A stretch of 64,000 bases of DNA from Nocardia brasiliensis NBRC 14402 (GCF_000308475.2 NZ_BAFT02000068.1:118508-182507), one strand, 5' to 3'; counted from the stretch's first letter, positions 11,128-19,374 are shown. Program-made: numbers and translations. Notes: generated by a model not told the origin, from the sequence alone.

Positions 11128-12087
11128 TTATTCGGCACCGGCCGCGCGCCGGAATCGCTCGGCGGTCGCCAGCAGCTGCTCGACGAGTTCCGGGCCGTCG
11201 AGCACCTCGAAATCGACGTCGGCCAAACCGAGATAGTGCGCGAGCATCCGCGGGTCGTCCGAACCCGCCTGCACCACACAGTGATCCGGTCCGTCCGCGG
11301 TGACCGACACCGCGGGCGGCAGCTTCGCCCGGATCTCCGGCGCGGGTGCGGCCATGCGCACCGTCGCACGATAGCGCCAGGTCGCGGCGCCGACGCCGCG
11401 CTGCACCCGTTCGGTGATCTCGGCTTCGGACAGCTCGCGCGGCGTGAACCGCGGACCGTTGGGCGTCTTCGGCACGATCCGGTCCACCCGGAAGGTGCGC
11501 CAGTCGGCGCGCCCGGGATCCCAGGCGACCAGATACCACCGCCCGCGGAAATGCACCATCCGGTGCGGTTCGACCGCGCGTCGCGACGGCGTCCCGGCGT
11601 GCGTCTCGTAGTCGAACCGCAGCTGCTCGCTCGCCCGGATCGCCCCCGCCACGGCGGTGAGCACCGCGGCGTCGACGGAGGTGCGCTGGAATTCCGCTGC
11701 GTGCACGGTGGCCGAGGTGAGCGTGGCGACCCGGTGCCGCAGCCGTGCGGGCAGCACCTGTTGCAACTTCACCAGCGCGCGGACCGAGGTTTCCTCGATC
11801 CCGGTGACCGCGCCGTTCGCCGCGGTGGCCAGCCCGACCGCGACCGCGACGGCCTCGTCGTCGTCGAGCAGCAGCGGCGGCAGCGCGGCGCCCGCGCCGA
11901 GCCGGTAGCCGCCCGCGACACCAGGCGTCGCGTGCACCGGATAGCCCAGGGTCCGCAGTCGCTCGATATCGGTGCGGATGGTGCGGGTGGACACCTCGAG
12001 CCGTGCGGCGAGCGCGGGACCGGTCCAGTCCCGATGCAGCTGTAGCAGCGACAACAGCCGGAGTAGTCGTGCGGAGGTCTCCAACAT
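11128..12087 (-). CDS. WYL-domain transcriptional regulator (YafY/DeoR-like)
   Basis: A 319-residue regulator. Residues 1-60 form a winged helix-turn-helix (L-R-L-L-S-L-L-Q...S-T-R-T-I-R-T-D-I-E-R-L-R); a WYL domain follows at about residues 140-220 (R-F-D-Y-E-T-H, V-H-F-R-G-R-W-Y-L-V-A-W-D) with a C-terminal WCX-like extension. WYL domains commonly sense nucleotides or small ligands; the ligand here is unknown. A perfect 10-bp-arm palindrome (12106-12130) sits 19 nt upstream of its start and recurs in front of the epoxide hydrolase at 19419, suggesting that this or another regulator links the two genes. Confidence 0.9.
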   Translation of the reverse strand: MLETSARLLRLLSLLQLHRDWTGPALAARLEVSTRTIRTDIERLRTLGYPVHATPGVAGGYRLGAGAALPPLLLDDDEAVAVAVGLATAANGAVTGIEETSVRALVKLQQVLPARLRHRVATLTSATVHAAEFQRTSVDAAVLTAVAGAIRASEQLRFDYETHAGTPSRRAVEPHRMVHFRGRWYLVAWDPGRADWRTFRVDRIVPKTPNGPRFTPRELSEAEITERVQRGVGAATWRYRATVRMAAPAPEIRAKLPPAVSVTADGPDHCVVQAGSDDPRMLAHYLGLADVDFEVLDGPELVEQLLATAERFRRAAGAE

Positions 12088-12105
12088 TGGTCGATCATCG
12101 CAGCA

Positions 12106-12130
12106 ATCGCGGAAGCGTGCCTTCCGCGAT
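12106..12130. promoter_or_regulatory. 25-bp palindrome, putative operator upstream of the WYL regulator
   Basis: ATCGCGGAAG-cgtgc-CTTCCGCGAT: perfect 10-bp arms with a 5-nt spacer, ending in the stop codon of the minus-strand gene that begins at 12411. The same core GCGGAAG-N5-CTTCCGC recurs at 19375-19399. Its position fits autoregulation of the WYL gene. Confidence 0.6.
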
Positions 12131-12411
12131 CAGCTGCCGACCACCGCGTTCATGATCGTGCCCGCGCTGGTGGCGACCACCCCGCCGATCATCGCGCCCG
12201 CGATCATCTTCGGCGACTCCAGCGCACCGCCCTGCCACTTCTCCCAGGCGAATCGTCCACCGGCGAAGGTGATTCCGCAGACGCCGGACAGCAGCACCAG
12301 CCAGGTGAGGTAGCGGACCATCTGCAGGATCTTGTCCGAGACCGGCGGCGCTTCCGGTGTCGGGTTACCGATTTGGGCGAGGAGGGCGTCGTGCACAGCG
12401 ATGATGACCAT
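12130..12411 (-). CDS. Small two-helix membrane protein of unknown function
   Basis: A 93-residue protein with two predicted membrane helices: M-V-R-Y-L-T-W-L-V-L-L-S-G-V-C-G-I-T-F-A, and A-G-A-M-I-G-G-V-V-A-T-S-A-G-T-I-M-N-A-V-V. They are joined by a short loop with W-E-K-W. The layout (short N-terminal segment, two helices, Gly-rich second helix) recalls TrbC/VirB2-type pilin-like proteins of actinobacterial conjugative elements, but no conjugation genes are nearby, so this is only a resemblance. A longer frame upstream (to 12456) has no better ribosome site; the start at ATG 12411 is tentative. Confidence 0.6.
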   Translation of the reverse strand: MVIIAVHDALLAQIGNPTPEAPPVSDKILQMVRYLTWLVLLSGVCGITFAGGRFAWEKWQGGALESPKMIAGAMIGGVVATSAGTIMNAVVGS

Positions 12412-12555
12412 GAATACGCTCGCTTCGGGTCGATGTGACACCGGATGCGGTGTCACGGGCGCGTTGTCTGGGAGATAGCCATGCTTGTCCCGGACAGTAT
12501 GTGCGGCCCTGACGATTTCGTGGAGCGTACGGCGGAACCTGTCGGGAATGTCCGA

Positions 12556-13230
12556 TCAGGGCGTTATGGTGCGCGCAATCCGGAAGCCGACATCATCGAG
12601 GCGCAGACTGGGGTGGCTGCGCCGGCGCACTCCGGCCCGGCAGCTCCAGTGTTCGTCGAACCAGCCGCCGCCGCGCAGCACCCGGTAGGAGGCGTAGACC
12701 TCGGCGTCGTAGATGTCCCAGCACCAGTCCCAGGTGTTGCCGAGCATGTCGAACAGGCCGAACGCATTGGGCCGCTTACCGGCGACCTCGTGCATCCGCT
12801 CGCCGGAATTGCCGCGGTACCAGGCGATGTCGTCGAGTGGGCCGTAGCGCGGGCCGGTGCTGCCCGCCCGGCACGCGTACTCCCACTCGGCCTCGCTCGG
12901 GAGTCGGTAGCCGTCGGCGGCGGTGTCCCACTCGATGTCCTCGTCGGCGATGCGATACGCGGGACGCAAGCCCTCCTGTTCGGACAGGGCATTGCAGCAG
13001 CGCACCGCGTCCCACCAGGAGACGCCGTCGACGGGCCTGCGCTCGCCCGCCGTACTGCTCGGCCGTTCCCCGGTGATCTGGGCAAAGCGTTCCTGAGTCA
13101 TCGGGACCGCGCCGATCCGGAAGGTTGCGATATCGACGGTCCACTGGCGTCGGGTCCGCCGATCCGCCAGCTGTACCGTGCCCGCGGGCACGGTGATCAG
13201 CGCGTGCGCGTCCACGCGCAGGTCAGGCAC
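12556..13230 (-). CDS. SUMF1/formylglycine-generating-enzyme-like protein, one active-site Cys replaced
   Basis: A 224-residue protein of the FGE-sulfatase (SUMF1) fold: P-V-D-G-V-S-W-W-D-A-V, R-L-P-S-E-A-E-W-E-Y-A, N-A-F-G-L-F-D-M-L-G-N-T-W-D-W and R-V-L-R-G-G-G-W near the C terminus. True aerobic formylglycine-generating enzymes have two copper-binding Cys in a W-x-C-x(4)-C arrangement; here the segment reads W-F-D-E-H-W-S-C, so the first is Asp and only the second remains. A sulfatase-activating role is therefore unlikely, and it may be a lectin-like or differently reactive SUMF1 protein. No sulfatase gene is nearby. Start GTG 13230 overlaps the gtrA stop by 8 bases. Confidence 0.85.
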   Translation of the reverse strand: MPDLRVDAHALITVPAGTVQLADRRTRRQWTVDIATFRIGAVPMTQERFAQITGERPSSTAGERRPVDGVSWWDAVRCCNALSEQEGLRPAYRIADEDIEWDTAADGYRLPSEAEWEYACRAGSTGPRYGPLDDIAWYRGNSGERMHEVAGKRPNAFGLFDMLGNTWDWCWDIYDAEVYASYRVLRGGGWFDEHWSCRAGVRRRSHPSLRLDDVGFRIARTITP

Positions 13231-13753
13231 GCAGCTCGGGAATCGCCCCGTCGCGTTCCAGGTCGGGCTCGACCTGGTGCGGGAAGACGAACTTGCGCAT
13301 GGCCCACCAGCGGAACACCGTGGCGAGCAGGGTGCCGATGATCGTCGCGCTGACGAAGTCGGCGATGTTCTCGGTGACCACCGATACGTGCGGCGCGCGG
13401 AGCTGGAAGATGTAGCTCGACACCGCGAGCGGCAGCTGGTTGATCACCATGCCGATGCCGGCCACCACGAAGAACAGCGCCGCCTCGTGCCGCCGCTCGT
13501 GCCCGCCGCGTGCGGTGAACGCCCACTCGCGGTTCAGGACGTAGGACACGACCGTCGCGATCAGCACGGCGACCATGTTGGCGGTCACCGGCTTGCCGTG
13601 CAGGACGGTCCATTTCAGTCCGAAGAACAGCACCGAGGTGGTGACGAAGGCGATCGCTCCGACGGTCAGAAACTTCAGCAGCTCCGCGTTGCGCACGAAC
13701 GCCGACAGCATTCGGCTCGGCACGCGGGCAGCGACAATCTGGGCCAAGAACAT
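13223..13753 (-). CDS. GtrA-family membrane protein
   Basis: A 176-residue protein with four membrane helices and the GtrA pattern: F-L-T-V-G-A-I-A-F in helix 1, S-Y-V-L-N-R-E-W-A-F after helix 2, and a closing F-R-W-W-A-M-R-K-F-V-F-P. GtrA proteins are thought to help translocate polyprenyl-phosphate-linked sugars for cell-wall or O-antigen modification; in mycobacteria relatives act in arabinogalactan assembly. No glycosyltransferase is adjacent, so its partner is unknown. It is co-directional and overlapping with the SUMF1-like gene. Confidence 0.88.
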   Translation of the reverse strand: MFLAQIVAARVPSRMLSAFVRNAELLKFLTVGAIAFVTTSVLFFGLKWTVLHGKPVTANMVAVLIATVVSYVLNREWAFTARGGHERRHEAALFFVVAGIGMVINQLPLAVSSYIFQLRAPHVSVVTENIADFVSATIIGTLLATVFRWWAMRKFVFPHQVEPDLERDGAIPELRA

Positions 13754-14088
13754 CGGGCCAGGTTAGCCGAGTGCGGGCGGGCCGCCGTCACCGCCGCCGG
13801 ATTCTCGATCGTTTCGCGAGTACGTTTGCGGGAGAACGGATCTCGTGTTTCGAAGGGCACGATATGAAAACGATCATGCCAGGCCGTTATCTTTCCGTTA
13901 TATTCATTCGGATAGCGCTCATCTATTTCCCCAGGTCAGAGCCGTGTGGGCCGACTGTACAGATGCACATGCGCCGCTGGTCACAGTTGCACTCGCGCTC
14001 GGTGCGCCGAACGCCCGGAAATGTGAGAGTGTCTTGTATCGAGGCCGGGGCCCAGAGGAAAGTGGCTCGGACACCGGTCGGTACAACC

Positions 14089-14123
14089 ACGAGGGGCCTC
14101 AGCCGTCGGCTGCGGCCCCTCGT
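14089..14123 (-). terminator. Terminator of the isochorismatase-fold gene
   Basis: ACGAGGGGCCTCAGCC and GGCTGCGGCCCCTCGT pair (one mismatch, 3-nt loop), 16 nt past the stop of the minus-strand gene. The rest of 13754-14138 is a 385-base gap, locally AT-richer around 13860-13930; I see no gene I can support there. Confidence 0.75.
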
Positions 14124-14138
14124 TGTGTGTCCCGTGCG

Positions 14139-14813
14139 TTAAGCCGTTGGGCTGCGCCAATATTCGGGATCGCGACCGTAGTCGGGCGTCGTGTACGCGC
14201 GATCCCACGGCGCGTCCGGCGCCAGCAGTTCTCGCCAGGGCGCGACCTCGACGTAGAGCACCCGCATGGCGTCCAGGGAGGCGTAGTGCAGGGCAGGGCC
14301 GTCCGTGCTGACCGCGTCGTCTGGCACGGCGACGTCGAAATTGCGTTCCAGCGCGGCCCGTACGGTGGCCTCGACGCAGACGTTGGTCTGCAATCCGGCG
14401 ACGACGAGGCGGTGTGCGCCGAGATTGCGGAGCAGCGGCTCGAGTTCGGTGTAGGCGAAGAAACTGTGCCGGGTCTTGGTGAGCACGATGTCGCCCCGGC
14501 GCGGCGCGACGTCGTCCAGGATGCGGGACTTCCACTCGCGTTGCTCGGCAGATACTTTCGGGACCAGCGGGCGGCGGTGCTGCAGATGCCTGCGCGGTCG
14601 CGGGCCGGTGCCGATCAAGCCGGACTGTCCGGCGATCATTCGGGAGTAGATGAGCGGGAACTGTTGGCACCGCGCCTGTTCGGCCAACTCGGCACATTCG
14701 CGGACGACCGCCTCGAGTCGCCAGATGGGCGGCCAGCCCAGTGCGGCACGCACGCCGTCGTCGGCGATGTAGGTGTTCTGCAGGTCGATCATGAGCACTG
14801 CGGTCTCGACCAT
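14139..14813 (-). CDS. Isochorismatase-fold cysteine hydrolase
   Basis: A 224-residue cytoplasmic hydrolase with the family triad: Asp in V-L-M-I-D-L-Q-N (residue 10), Lys in V-L-T-K-T-R-H-S-F-F, and the nucleophilic Cys in G-L-Q-T-N-V-C-V-E-A-T. The family includes isochorismatases, nicotinamidases, ureidoacrylate and carbamoyl amidases; the substrate is not readable from sequence. No 2,3-dihydroxybenzoate genes are adjacent, so a siderophore role is not supported by context. It is followed by its own terminator. Confidence 0.87.
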   Translation of the reverse strand: MVETAVLMIDLQNTYIADDGVRAALGWPPIWRLEAVVRECAELAEQARCQQFPLIYSRMIAGQSGLIGTGPRPRRHLQHRRPLVPKVSAEQREWKSRILDDVAPRRGDIVLTKTRHSFFAYTELEPLLRNLGAHRLVVAGLQTNVCVEATVRAALERNFDVAVPDDAVSTDGPALHYASLDAMRVLYVEVAPWRELLAPDAPWDRAYTTPDYGRDPEYWRSPTA

Positions 14814-14914
14814 CGGCGTCCTCCCGTGCGCGTCGAGGAACCCTTGTCTCGAGGGTAGGACGGCACGGCCGACGGCGTCGCGAAACGGCAGGCGCGGGTG
14901 CGGGTTCCGGCCCG

Positions 14915-15307
14915 TCAGTCCGGCGTGACGGGTCCGTTGATCTCCACGATGGCGTCGTTCAGGTCGATGACCGCCGCAACGCGCTGCCCCCAGGGGCGCG
15001 TGGTCGGGACCAGAGCGCTGCGCGCACCGGCCTCGACCGCGCGGCGATAAGCGTCGTCCACGTCGTCGGTTTCGAGCAGCACGCGAAAACCGTCGGAGGG
15101 CCGGGGTTCGGCGTAGTCCTCGATCTTGCGCCGGTGTTCGACGCTGAGATAGGGCGCGGTGGGCCCGTCGGACCAGCCGCCCCGGCCGAGCACCACGAAG
15201 GTGCCGTCGCTGTCGGCGAACACCTGTCCGAGACCGAAGGCTGCCTCGTAGAACGCCACCGTCGCGTCCACGTCGTCCACCAGCAACGCCACCCCGCCGA
15301 AGTGCAT
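14915..15307 (-). CDS. VOC-family (glyoxalase/bleomycin-resistance-like) protein
   Basis: A 130-residue single-domain vicinal-oxygen-chelate protein with one beta-alpha-beta-beta-beta pair: H-F-G-G-V-A-L-L-V-D-D-V-D-A-T-V-A-F-Y at the start and V-A-A-V-I-D-L-N-D-A-I-V-E-I-N at the end. Metal ligands and substrate are uncertain. The start is ATG 15307, where AAGGAG lies 5 nt upstream; the frame extends upstream but lacks a site. Confidence 0.82.
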   Translation of the reverse strand: MHFGGVALLVDDVDATVAFYEAAFGLGQVFADSDGTFVVLGRGGWSDGPTAPYLSVEHRRKIEDYAEPRPSDGFRVLLETDDVDDAYRRAVEAGARSALVPTTRPWGQRVAAVIDLNDAIVEINGPVTPD

Positions 15308-15394
15308 ACCGACTCCTTGGATCCCCGCAGCCATTTGGAAAGGTAAATTACCGTATGGCGGCAATCGGCGCTGCCTCGATCTTTGTGAGATTGG

Positions 15395-15913
15395 CTACCG
15401 TGCGGCGAATGGGGCGGGCGTCAGGTCGAGGGCCATCTCGACCTCGATCAGGGATTCGTCCCGGGGCATCGCTCGCCGCCGCCCGGTCCGCTGGAAACCG
15501 TGCCGGAGATAGAGGCGCTCGGCCGGTTCGTTGCCGTCCAGCACCCAGAGCAGGGACCGTCGATGGCCCTGGCCGCGGGCCCAGTCGAGCACGGTGCGCA
15601 CCAGCGCGTCGCCGACGCCCAGGCCGCGCGCCTGCGGGGCGACCCACATCGAGACCAGGTTGGACGTTTCCGGATGCTCGCCGAGTTCACCGCCCGCGAG
15701 GCCGGCCGGTTCGCCGTCGACCGTCGTGATGAACAGCGTTCGTTCGGAAAGCTTGTGCCGCCAATCGGTTTCGGTGCGCTGGGCGGCCTGCGCGTGCGTC
15801 AGGTTCGCGGAGTAGGGGGCTTCGAGCAACCCGGCCAGTTGCACGTCCCGGAAGATCTGCCAGTCGTCGCCGACGAGGCGTCGCGTGTTGATCACTGCTG
15901 CATGGTCGATCAC
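15395..15913 (-). CDS. GNAT-family N-acetyltransferase
   Basis: An acetyl-CoA-dependent N-acetyltransferase of about 170 residues. The acetyl-CoA loop reads V-A-P-Q-A-R-G-L-G-V-G-D-A-L-V (Q-x-x-G-x-G/A motif), followed by L-W-V-L-D-G-N-E-P-A-E-R-L-Y-L-R-H-G-F, a standard C-terminal GNAT strand. The substrate is unknown. The start is unsettled: GTG 15913 or GTG 15895, neither with a clear ribosome site, raising the possibility of a leaderless message. It is divergent from the LLM oxidoreductase across a palindrome at 15969-15993. Confidence 0.83.
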   Translation of the reverse strand: MIDHAAVINTRRLVGDDWQIFRDVQLAGLLEAPYSANLTHAQAAQRTETDWRHKLSERTLFITTVDGEPAGLAGGELGEHPETSNLVSMWVAPQARGLGVGDALVRTVLDWARGQGHRRSLLWVLDGNEPAERLYLRHGFQRTGRRRAMPRDESLIEVEMALDLTPAPFAAR

Positions 15914-15968
15914 CCGGCGGGTGCCGCGCAACGCATTTGCCGCCGATGTCAGGTCCGGGACGGGCTTA

Positions 15969-15993
15969 ATTACGTAACATGCTCTAACGTAAT
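15969..15993. promoter_or_regulatory. Inverted repeat between GNAT and LLM-oxidoreductase genes
   Basis: ATTACGT-N11-ACGTAAT, perfect 7-bp arms in a locally AT-rich stretch, 32 bases before the LLM start and about 56 before the GNAT start. The spacing and position suit a dimeric repressor covering both promoters. The cognate regulator is not identified. Confidence 0.5.
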
Positions 15994-16024
15994 TGTGCGT
16001 AGCGCACGGCAGTGAGGGAATGCG

Positions 16025-17041
16025 ATGAAGGTCGATCTGAGGTTGGACGCGGGATCGACGCAGGTCGTGGACCGGGCGCGAGAACTCGTAAGGCTCGGGG
16101 CGGACGGTCTGTTCACCTTCGAAGGTCCCAACGACATCTTCGTGCCGCTGACGCTGGCCGCCGCGACCGTGCGAGCCGACCTGATGTCCAATGTCGCGAT
16201 CGCGCTGCCGCGCAGCCCCTTGCATCTCGCGCACACCGCCTACGACCTGCAGACCCTGAGCGGCGGGCGATTTCGCCTCGGTCTCGGATCGCAGGTGCGT
16301 CCGCATATCGAGAAACGTTACGGCGCACAGTGGTCCGAGCCGGTGGCGCGGATGCGTGAGACCGTGCTCGCGATCAAGGCGATCTTCGACGCCTGGGAAG
16401 GGCGTTCGGCGTTGCGCTTTCGCGGACGGTTCAGCACGCACACGCTGATGCCGCCGATGTTCGATCCCGGACCGAACCCGTACGGTCCGCCCGAAGTCTG
16501 TCTCGGCGCGCTCGGCCCGCGGATGACCCGGGCCGCGGCCGAGGTCGCCGACGGCCTGCTGGTGATGCCATTCAACAGCGCCAGGCACTTTCGGGAACGG
16601 ACACTGCCCGCCGTCGCGGACGGCCTGGCGCGCGCCGGACGGACGCCCGCGGATCTGCGGATCTACCCGCAGGTCATCGTCGGCGTCGGCCGCACCGACG
16701 CGGAACTGGCCGCCGCGGCGACGGGCGTGCGAGAACTGCTGGCGTTCTACGGTTCCACGCCCGCCTATCGGCCCGTGCTGGAGGTCGAGGGGTGGGCGGA
16801 CCTGCAGCCCGAGCTGAATCTCTTGTCCAAGCAAGGTGATCGGGCCACCATGGCGAGCCTGATCGACGACACGATGCTCACCACCCTCGCCGTGCACGGC
16901 ACGCCCGAGCACTGCGCCGCGTCGATCCTGGATCGGTACGGGGCAGTCGCCGAGCGGGTGTGCTGCTACTTTCCCGGCTATCCCGTGTCGGATTCGCATG
17001 TCGCGGAACTGGTTCGGGCCTTACAGGGCGGTACCGCGTGA
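16025..17041 (+). CDS. LLM-class F420-dependent oxidoreductase
   Basis: A 338-residue bacterial-luciferase-like TIM barrel. Typical segments are D-G-L-F-T-F-E-G-P-N-D-I-F-V-P-L near the N terminus, A-L-P-R-S-P-L-H-L-A-H-T-A-Y-D-L-Q-T-L-S-G-G-R-F-R-L-G-L-G-S-Q (the hallmark SGGR-F-x-LG-GxG) and L-A-V-H-G-T-P-E-H-C near the end. It resembles the mycobacterial F420-dependent subgroup (TIGR03617-like). GAGGGA lies a few bases upstream of the ATG. The enoyl-CoA hydratase starts inside its stop codon (GTGA), so the two are coupled and probably act on one acyl substrate. Confidence 0.88.
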   Translation: MKVDLRLDAGSTQVVDRARELVRLGADGLFTFEGPNDIFVPLTLAAATVRADLMSNVAIALPRSPLHLAHTAYDLQTLSGGRFRLGLGSQVRPHIEKRYGAQWSEPVARMRETVLAIKAIFDAWEGRSALRFRGRFSTHTLMPPMFDPGPNPYGPPEVCLGALGPRMTRAAAEVADGLLVMPFNSARHFRERTLPAVADGLARAGRTPADLRIYPQVIVGVGRTDAELAAAATGVRELLAFYGSTPAYRPVLEVEGWADLQPELNLLSKQGDRATMASLIDDTMLTTLAVHGTPEHCAASILDRYGAVAERVCCYFPGYPVSDSHVAELVRALQGGTA

Positions 17042-17835
17042 GCGAGGTCCTGGCCCGGGTCGAGGACGGCGTCGCGATACTCACGCTGCATCGACCCGAG
17101 CGGCGCAACGCGTTCACGAAACAGATGGGAATCGCGTTGGGGGAGTACTACCGTGCCCTCGACGCCGATGACGCGGTGCGCGTCGTCGTGCTCACCGGCA
17201 CACCGCCGGCCTTCTGCGCCGGCGCGGATCTGTCCGGCGGCGCGGACACGTTCGCCGCCAGTGCCGACCCGGGTTTCAGTGCGTCGCCGGTAGTGCCGCC
17301 GGCGTTCGAACTCGGCAAGCCGGTGATCGCGGCGATGAACGGCCACGCCATCGGCATCGGCTGCACCCTCGCGATGCAGGCCGATATGCGCATCGCCGCC
17401 ACCGACGCCAGCTACGCCGTGCCGCAGGTCCGCTTCGGTCTGGTGCCGGATGCCCTGGCGCACTGGACGATTCCACGGATCGCCGGTGCCGCCGTCGCCG
17501 CCGAAATCTTGCTGACCGGCCGCAAACTCGACGGCCCCGAACTGGTCCGCCTCGGCCTCGCGAGCCGCACCCTACCCTCCGCCGAAGTCCTGCCCGCTGC
17601 CCTCGCCATGGCACGCGATATCGCCACCAATGTCTCCCCGACCTCGGCGGCCCTGTGCAAGAAACTGCTGTGGGACACCGCCCGGCACGGGTTCGACCCA
17701 GAGCGTGTGGCGGAGCTGGAAACCGAGCTGCACCACCGGGTGATGGGCTCGCCCGACGCCGTCGAAGGGGTGCGGGCGTACTTGGAGCGGCGGGAACCGC
17801 GGTGGGCTGGACGGTTTTCGGCGGGGGAGTCATAG
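17038..17835 (+). CDS. Enoyl-CoA hydratase/isomerase family protein
   Basis: A 265-residue crotonase-fold protein: L-T-L-H-R-P-E-R-R-N-A-F near the N terminus, the oxyanion-hole segments A-F-C-A-G-A-D-L-S and G-H-A-I-G-I-G-C-T, and A-S-Y-A-V-P-Q-V-R-F-G-L-V-P-D-A. The second catalytic acidic position of classical hydratases (E in the V-P-E-x-G-L context) is D in L-V-P-D-A, so activity may be hydratase- or isomerase-like. Start GTG 17038 overlaps the LLM stop. The pair suggests beta-oxidation-like breakdown of an unusual acid. Confidence 0.88.
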   Translation: MSEVLARVEDGVAILTLHRPERRNAFTKQMGIALGEYYRALDADDAVRVVVLTGTPPAFCAGADLSGGADTFAASADPGFSASPVVPPAFELGKPVIAAMNGHAIGIGCTLAMQADMRIAATDASYAVPQVRFGLVPDALAHWTIPRIAGAAVAAEILLTGRKLDGPELVRLGLASRTLPSAEVLPAALAMARDIATNVSPTSAALCKKLLWDTARHGFDPERVAELETELHHRVMGSPDAVEGVRAYLERREPRWAGRFSAGES

Positions 17836-17869
17836 TAGGCAGTCTGCTGCCGATATTCGTCGCCCCGTC

Positions 17870-18115
17870 GCCGGGTCGGTTCGTTGCCGGGTTGCCGGGT
17901 TGCCGGGTTGCCGGGTCGCCGGGTCGCCCCGTCGCCGGGTCGGTTCGTTGCCGGGTTGCCGGGTCGCCCGTTGCCCCGTCGCCTCGTTGCAGGGTCGCCC
18001 CATCGCCGGGTTGCCCCGTTGCCGGGTTGCCCCGTTGCCGGGTCGGTTCGTCGCAGGGTTGCCGGGTCGCCCGGTCGGTTCGTTGGCCGGTCGGCTCGTT
18101 CGCTCTGTCGGCTCG
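17870..18115. repeat. Degenerate 8-9-bp tandem repeat (GGGTTGCC/GGGTCGCC)
   Basis: More than twenty imperfect copies of GGGTTGCC, GGGTCGCC and CCGTCGCC run on after the enoyl-CoA hydratase stop, decaying toward GGTCGGCTCG near 18110. Any reading frame through it yields repetitive V-A-G-L-P-G-C-R type sequence with no fold. The interval 17836-18258 holds no gene I can support. Confidence 0.85.
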
Positions 18116-18258
18116 GGGGCTCGTCGGGCTCGTGGGCTGGACAGCTGGTGGGCTCGCTGGCTGGGCGGCTTGTCTGGTGGCTCGTTTGCTAGCGGGCTGG
18201 TGGCGTCGTCAGCCGGTGGTTTCGTGGGCTGCCGGGTTTCGGGGGACTCGACGGCCCG

Positions 18259-18870
18259 TCAGGTTTCGCGGTGTGCGGCAATGACGTACAACGCTTCGGC
18301 GAGGGCGTCGGCGAACCCGTCCTGTTCATCACCGCCGCGCACCAGGGCATGGAAAGTCGTGGTACCGGAAAGGATTTCGAACAGGACATCGGGGTCCGCA
18401 CGCTGGGTCAGCTCGCCGCGGGTGAACGCGTGCTCGAGCAGTTCGGCGAAGGCCGCGCGCACCGGCGCGCCGATCGCCAGCAACCTGCGGCGCGCCTCCT
18501 CGGTCTGCGAATCCGCCAGCAGCCCGGGCACTCCGGCGCGCGCCGCCGGACTCGCCGCACGGGCGAGAAAGATCCGCACCCAAACCCCGAGGTCCGCACG
18601 CAGGTCACCGGTCGGCACCGGCAGCGGATGCCCGCCCGGCCCATGCACCGCCTCCTCGAGCAACGCCTCGCGGCTGGGCCAGCGCCGATAAATCGCCGGC
18701 GCACTCACCCCCGCCCGCCGCGCAATCGCCACCACCGTCGTCTGCTGATACCCCACCTCCGCCAACAGCCGCCGCGCCGCCCCTAACACAGCCAGATCCT
18801 TCTCAGCATCCCGAGGCCGCCCCGGCCGAGCCCGCGCATCCGAGGTCACCTCCGAATAATAGGCCGCCAC
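18259..18870 (-). CDS. TetR-family transcriptional regulator
   Basis: A 203-residue repressor. An N-terminal R-P-G-R-P-R-D arm precedes the TetR helix-turn-helix (A-A-R-R-L-L-A-E-V-G-Y-Q-Q-T-T-V-V-A-I-A, then V-S-A-P-A-I-Y-R-R-W-P-S-R); a helical ligand domain with a TetR_C-type end follows. A possible alternative start is the GTG seven codons in. Its target is not obvious; the nearest candidates are the coupled LLM/enoyl-CoA hydratase genes ending at 17835 and the epoxide hydrolase at 19419. Confidence 0.88.
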   Translation of the reverse strand: MAAYYSEVTSDARARPGRPRDAEKDLAVLGAARRLLAEVGYQQTTVVAIARRAGVSAPAIYRRWPSREALLEEAVHGPGGHPLPVPTGDLRADLGVWVRIFLARAASPAARAGVPGLLADSQTEEARRRLLAIGAPVRAAFAELLEHAFTRGELTQRADPDVLFEILSGTTTFHALVRGGDEQDGFADALAEALYVIAAHRET

Positions 18871-19007
18871 CGCGCTTCACCGGCGCATCGAGGCGGCGGC
18901 CTTTCCCAACGGATGGTCACGTCGCACCCACGGCGACGTTCAGGTCGACGGCGCTCCACCCGCCGCGGCCGACCGACAAAGCCCCGCAAAGATCGGCGCC
19001 GCCCCCG

Positions 19008-19095
19008 CACGCTGGTCAACTGATCACCAGGTAATGGTGGCGGCATCGCCCGAGAGCCCAACACCACCATTACCTGGTGATCAACTGTCCAGCAG
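19008..19095. repeat. Hairpin element, copy 1 of a two-copy family
   Basis: A perfect 20-bp inverted repeat (TGATCACCAGGTAATGGTGG at 19021-19040, its complement at 19064-19083) surrounds a 23-nt loop containing CGGCATCGCCCGAGAGCCC. The stem continues imperfectly outward (GCTGGTCAAC against ACTGTCCAGC). Copy 2, with the same loop and flanks but a different stem, lies at 28014-28102. The 335 bases from here to the epoxide hydrolase hold only the palindrome at 19375-19399 and a doubtful short minus-strand frame. Confidence 0.8.
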
Positions 19096-19374
19096 CAGGG
19101 ACTGCCCGCTTTCGCTCGGCCGGCTGACCGTCAACGCGATGGTCGCCGCGAATCGCCTGCGCAGGGTCGAGTTCAGGTAGAGCGGCGATCCGACCGCGGT
19201 TCCGCTCGACGCGGGGCAGTAGTCGAGTCGGGAACCGCAGGACCTCCTGAGCACGTCATCCGTGTTCACCTCACGCAGGACCCCGTCCCCGAACTGTCCG
19301 CCGCCCGGCCCGACGCGCTGTGGCGCAGACGGGAGCGCGTCAGTACGTGGGCGAGAATCTGGAAGAAGGGTTGT

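Noticed and set aside
13864..14142. Small plus-strand frame starting M-K-T-I-M-P-G-R with a possible ribosome site
   Set aside because: It runs straight through the strong hairpin at 14089-14123 and its C-terminal half is Arg-rich low-information sequence. Left as noncoding.
14139..14813. Isochorismatase-fold protein as part of a catecholate siderophore route feeding the NRPS
   Set aside because: It lies 23 kb away, lacks companion entA/C/E-type genes, and the family is broad; linkage to the EntF-like first module would be speculation.
17870..18115. CRISPR array candidates in the repetitive gaps (17.9, 22.4, 35.0 and 61.3 kb)
   Set aside because: Units are too short or too variable, there are no unique spacers of constant length, and no cas genes.
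17655..18691. Plus-strand frames through the 8-bp repeat giving repetitive V-A-G-L-P-G-C-R protein
   Set aside because: All frames are open because the repeat lacks stops; no ribosome site, no fold, and the frame changes unit phase along the array.
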